This document shows, piece after piece, positions 6,124 through 8,525 of a stretch of DNA of 8,525 nucleotides (its first letter is position 1; each line of letters opens with the position of its first letter). This stretch comes from an uncultured Actinomycetes bacterium (lineage in GTDB: Bacteria; Actinomycetota; Thermoleophilia; Miltoncostaeales; Miltoncostaeaceae), in assembly GCA_903928615.1 (NCBI GenBank), contig CAIYRJ010000098.1:1-8525 (forward strand), in the 5' to 3' direction. Under the pieces are notes generated by a model. The model worked only from the letters and a program-made list of their open reading frames with translations. It had not been told where the DNA came from and did no database searches. Position numbers and translations under genes: made by a program.

Positions 6124-6465
6124 ATGTCGGAACCCAGCAACGCACAGGTCACGGTAACAACGGACGAACGCCCCTCGGGCATCGTCGTCACGGTCGCGGG
6201 CGTCGTGGACGCCAGCACGCTTCCGGACGTCTCGTCCGTGCTCACCGACGCCCAGCGCGACGGGCGCACGGTGTACGTCGACCTCGCCGCCGTCACCTTC
6301 ATGGACAGCCGGGGCCTCGGCGCGCTCATCGCCGCCAACGAGCGGTCCCGCGAGGGCGCGGCGGCCATCCGCCTGCACGCCCCCTCCGACGCCGTGCGGC
6401 GCCTGCTCACGATCTCCGGCGTCACGGCGGTGCTCATCGAGGCCGAGGAGCTCCCGCCCGCCTGA
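6124..6465 (+). CDS. STAS-domain anti-anti-sigma factor
   Basis: A 113-residue single-domain protein of the STAS (SpoIIAA/RsbV) family. Such proteins act in the cytoplasm: unphosphorylated, they bind an anti-sigma kinase and free the sigma factor; phosphorylation of one serine blocks this. The hallmark TFMDSRGLGALIA (58-70) matches the DSSGL phosphorylation loop: D61 and the acceptor serine S62 are kept, while the second serine is R63. A C-terminal RRLLTISGV (92-100) matches the conserved last helix region of SpoIIAA. The start at ATG 6124 fits the family's N-terminus; the frame is open to 5986, but that extension overlaps the divergent small gene and is not protein-like. No kinase, phosphatase or sigma gene is seen nearby, so it is an orphan here. 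A 45-nt gap separates it from copZ, so joint transcription is possible. Confidence 0.9.
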   Translation: MSEPSNAQVTVTTDERPSGIVVTVAGVVDASTLPDVSSVLTDAQRDGRTVYVDLAAVTFMDSRGLGALIAANERSREGAAAIRLHAPSDAVRRLLTISGVTAVLIEAEELPPA

Positions 6466-6482
6466 CCCCTTGACGCCGGTGT

Positions 6483-6488
6483 TAGCGT
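6483..6488 (+). promoter_or_regulatory. Possible -10 hexamer (TAGCGT) upstream of copZ
   Basis: TAGCGT lies 22 nt before the copZ ATG, which would place the transcript start near 6495, just before the Shine-Dalgarno. A TTGACG at 6470-6475 looks like a -35, but the spacing is only 7 nt, far from the usual 17, so it cannot be paired with this hexamer. The hexamer is flanked by short inverted arms CGCCG (6474-6478) and CGGCG (6489-6493) that could be an operator. The evidence is weak. Confidence 0.25.
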
Positions 6489-6494
6489 CGGCGG

Positions 6495-6504
6495 AAAAGG
6501 AGGT
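6495..6504 (+). promoter_or_regulatory. Strong Shine-Dalgarno of copZ
   Basis: AAAAGGAGGT, an essentially perfect anti-16S match, ends 6 nt before the ATG at 6511. It is the strongest ribosome binding site in the window and fixes the copZ start. The other genes here lack a comparable site, so high translation of the chaperone is implied. Confidence 0.85.
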
Positions 6505-6510
6505 TCCGGG

Positions 6511-6705
6511 ATGAGCCGTGTCTACGAGGTCACGGGGATGACCTGTGACCACTGCCGCGTGGCGGTGGAGAACGAGGTCGGGGCGGTCCCCGGCGTGACG
6601 GCCGTGGCGGTGAACGTGGCAACGGGAACCGTGCTGGTGGAGGGCGACCCCGACGACCGCCTGGTGCGCGACGCCATCGTCGAGGCCGGGTACGAGGTTG
6701 CCTGA
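6511..6705 (+). CDS. copZ: CopZ-like copper chaperone (HMA domain)
   Basis: A 64-residue protein consisting of one heavy-metal-associated (HMA) domain with the ferredoxin-like fold. The metal site GMTCDHC (residues 9-15) supplies C12 and C15 for Cu(I); the protein ends in EAGYEVA, the usual last strand. Free-standing proteins of this kind are CopZ chaperones that pass Cu(I) to the CopA pump. The start is fixed by a perfect Shine-Dalgarno. The 3' end overlaps the proposed TTG start of copA by 8 nt. The junction is unusual: dropping one base at the GCC-TGA end would join this frame to copA and give a standard two-HMA CopA, so this may be the first metal domain of a split or frameshifted pump rather than a separate chaperone. 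Length and start favour a real stand-alone protein. Confidence 0.88.
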   Translation: MSRVYEVTGMTCDHCRVAVENEVGAVPGVTAVAVNVATGTVLVEGDPDDRLVRDAIVEAGYEVA

Positions 6706-8525
6706 GCACGACCTGCTGATCGAGGGCATGACCTGCGCGGCGTGCGTATCGCGCGTGGAGAAGGCCCTCAACAAGGTTGACGGGGTCACCGCGTCGGTGA
6801 GCCTGGCCACCGAACGCGCCCACGTGGAGGCACCGCCGGGCGTGGACGATGCCGTGCTGGTGGATGCGGTGAGGAAGGCCGGCTATGACGCCGTGCCGGC
6901 GGCGGCCGCTCCCCCGGCCGACGGGGACGCCGCTTCCGCGGCCACCGATCGCCTGCGTCACCTGCTCATCGCGGCCGCGTGGCTCACGGTGCCGCTCATG
7001 CTGCTCTCGATGATCCCGCCGCTGCAGTTCCCCGGCTGGCAGTGGGTGTCGCTCGCCCTGGCCACCCCGGTGGTCTGGTGGTGCGGGTGGACCTTCCACG
7101 TCGGTGCCTGGCGGGCGCTCATGCACCGGTCGGCGTCGATGGACACCCTCATCTCCCTCGGCTCGGCGGTGGCCTGGGGCTGGTCGGTGGTCGCGCTGCT
7201 CTTCCTGGGGGCGGGCGAGATCGGCATGACCATGCACATGTCGTTCCTGCCCTCCGACTCGGGCGGGGCGGAGATCTACTTCGAGGTGGCCGCCGGCATC
7301 GTCACCCTGGTGCTGCTCGGGCGCTTCCTCGAGTCACGCGCCCGCCGCAGCGCGGGCCAGGCCATCCGCGCACTGCTCGCGCTGGCGCCGGACACGGCGG
7401 TGGTGCTGCGCGATGGCACCGAGCACGCGGTGCCCGCGGCGTCGGTGGCGGTGGGTGAGCTGGTGGTGGTGCGCCCCGGCGAGCGCATCGCGGTGGACGG
7501 CGAGGTGGAGGAGGGCGCCTCGGCGGTGGACAGGGCCCTGCTCACCGGCGAGAGCGTGCCCGTGGAGGTGGGGCCGGGCGACCCGGTGGAGGGCGGCGCG
7601 CTGAATGCCGGTGGGCGCATCGTGGTGCGGGCCACGCGCGTGGGGTCGGAGACCGCCGTGCACCGCGTGGCCCGGCTGGTGGAGGCCGCGCAGGCCGGCA
7701 AGGCGCCCGTGCAGCGGCTCGCCGACCGCGTGGCCGCGGTGTTCGTGCCGGTGGTGCTGCTCATCGCCCTCGGCACCCTCATCGGCTGGCTGGTCACCGG
7801 CCACGCCGCGGGCGAGGCCATGACGGCCGCGGTCGCGGTGCTGGTCATCTCATGCCCATGCGCCCTCGGCCTCGCCACGCCCGCGGCCCTCATGGTGGGC
7901 ACGGGCCGCGGCGCGCAGCTGGGCATCCTCATCCGCGGCCCCGAGGTGCTCGAGAGCACCCGGCGGGTGACGGTGGCCGTGCTCGACAAGACCGGCACGC
8001 TCACCGAGGGCGTGATGAAGGTGGCGGGCGTCACGCCCGCGGCCGGGTGGGATGCGGACGAGGTGCTCGCCCTGGCCGGCGCTGCGGAGTCGGGAAGCGA
8101 GCATCCCATCGGGCGGGCCATCGCGGAGGCCGCCGCCGAGGCGCGCCCGCTGGCCGCGGCCGGTGGCTTCCGGGCTGCGGCGGGCGTGGGGGTGACCGCC
8201 GAGGTGGGCGGTCGCACCGTCACCGTGGGGCGCAGCGACGCGGTGCCGCCCGCCCTGTTGGCCGCCCGTGACGCCGCGCTGGCGGAGGGCCGCACGGTGG
8301 TGGCGGTCTCGGTGGACGGCGAGGGTGCCGGGGTGGTGGCCGTGAGCGACGTCATGCGGCCCGAGACGCCCCGGGCCATCGCGATGCTGCGTGACCTCGG
8401 GCTGCGCCCGATCATGCTCACGGGCGATGCCGCCGCCCCTGCCCGCGCCGTGGCCGCCGCCGCGGGCATCGATGAGGTGGTGAGCGACGTCATGCCCGAG
8501 GACAAGGAGCGCGTGGTGCGCGAGC
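6698..8525 (+). CDS. copA: CopA-like Cu(I)-exporting P1B ATPase, 3' part missing
   Basis: 609 residues of a P1B-type ATPase are visible; the frame is open to the right edge. An N-terminal HMA domain (about 5-68) carries GMTCAAC (C13, C16). Hydrophobic segments follow from about residue 88. Then come the actuator motif LLTGES (281-286), the metal-binding CPC of TM6 (386-388) in VISCPCALGLATP, the phosphorylation site DKTGTLTEG (D430), the P1B-specific SEHPIG (H469, P470) and LTGD (574-577). The GDGxND motif and last two helices, which decide Cu(I) against Ag or other ions, are outside the window; copper is inferred from CPC, the HMA domain and copZ. The loop MTMHM (177-181), probably extracytoplasmic, is methionine-rich. 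No ATG or GTG precedes the HMA domain in this frame after a stop at 6611, so TTG at 6698 is chosen; it lies inside the end of copZ and is probably translated by coupling. Confidence 0.9.
   Translation, partial: MPEHDLLIEGMTCAACVSRVEKALNKVDGVTASVSLATERAHVEAPPGVDDAVLVDAVRKAGYDAVPAAAAPPADGDAASAATDRLRHLLIAAAWLTVPLMLLSMIPPLQFPGWQWVSLALATPVVWWCGWTFHVGAWRALMHRSASMDTLISLGSAVAWGWSVVALLFLGAGEIGMTMHMSFLPSDSGGAEIYFEVAAGIVTLVLLGRFLESRARRSAGQAIRALLALAPDTAVVLRDGTEHAVPAASVAVGELVVVRPGERIAVDGEVEEGASAVDRALLTGESVPVEVGPGDPVEGGALNAGGRIVVRATRVGSETAVHRVARLVEAAQAGKAPVQRLADRVAAVFVPVVLLIALGTLIGWLVTGHAAGEAMTAAVAVLVISCPCALGLATPAALMVGTGRGAQLGILIRGPEVLESTRRVTVAVLDKTGTLTEGVMKVAGVTPAAGWDADEVLALAGAAESGSEHPIGRAIAEAAAEARPLAAAGGFRAAAGVGVTAEVGGRTVTVGRSDAVPPALLAARDAALAEGRTVVAVSVDGEGAGVVAVSDVMRPETPRAIAMLRDLGLRPIMLTGDAAAPARAVAAAAGIDEVVSDVMPEDKERVVRE

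Overview
The window is very GC-rich, with the strong G/C third-codon bias of a high-GC actinobacterium. GTG and TTG starts, TANNNT-type -10 hexamers placed almost on top of start codons, and a YmdB-family phosphodiesterase point (inference only) to Actinomycetota, perhaps a deep-branching class such as Thermoleophilia. There is no rRNA, tRNA, insertion sequence, CRISPR array or phage gene. It reads as ordinary chromosome with a membrane-transport and metal-ion theme.

Layout. Positions 1-1807 (minus strand) hold an AI-2E/PerM-family membrane protein followed 9 nt later by an ABC transporter ATPase that runs off the left edge. A 53-nt divergent gap separates these from a plus-strand pair at 1861-3413: a membrane-anchored LytM/M23-like protein that has lost its zinc ligands, and a complete YmdB-like metallophosphoesterase joined to it by a 1-nt stop/start overlap. 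The YmdB gene collides with a large minus-strand P-type ATPase of the CtpE (calcium-type) group at 3410-5827; the two stop codons share one CTAG. Upstream of that ATPase on the same strand is a 56-residue two-helix membrane protein (5871-6041). Divergent from it, on the plus strand, are a single-domain STAS anti-anti-sigma factor (6124-6465), a CopZ-like copper chaperone (6511-6705) and a CopA-like copper-exporting P1B ATPase (6698 to the right edge, truncated before its GDGxND motif).

How the genes may work together. copZ and copA form a copper detoxification unit: a soluble chaperone delivering Cu(I) to the export pump. The CtpE-like pump probably moves calcium, with the small membrane protein as a possible but unproven partner. 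The STAS protein is probably one half of a partner switch whose kinase and phosphatase lie elsewhere. The LytM-like protein and YmdB look co-translated, but their shared role is not known.

The most interesting points are the copZ/copA junction, where removing one base would fuse the two frames into a standard two-HMA CopA; the small two-helix ORF; the degenerate LytM/YmdB pair; and a 12-bp sequence repeated at both divergent promoter regions. I saw no convincing evidence of a wholly new multi-gene system. No gene-free stretch exceeds 300 bases; the longest is the 82-nt gap at 6042-6123.
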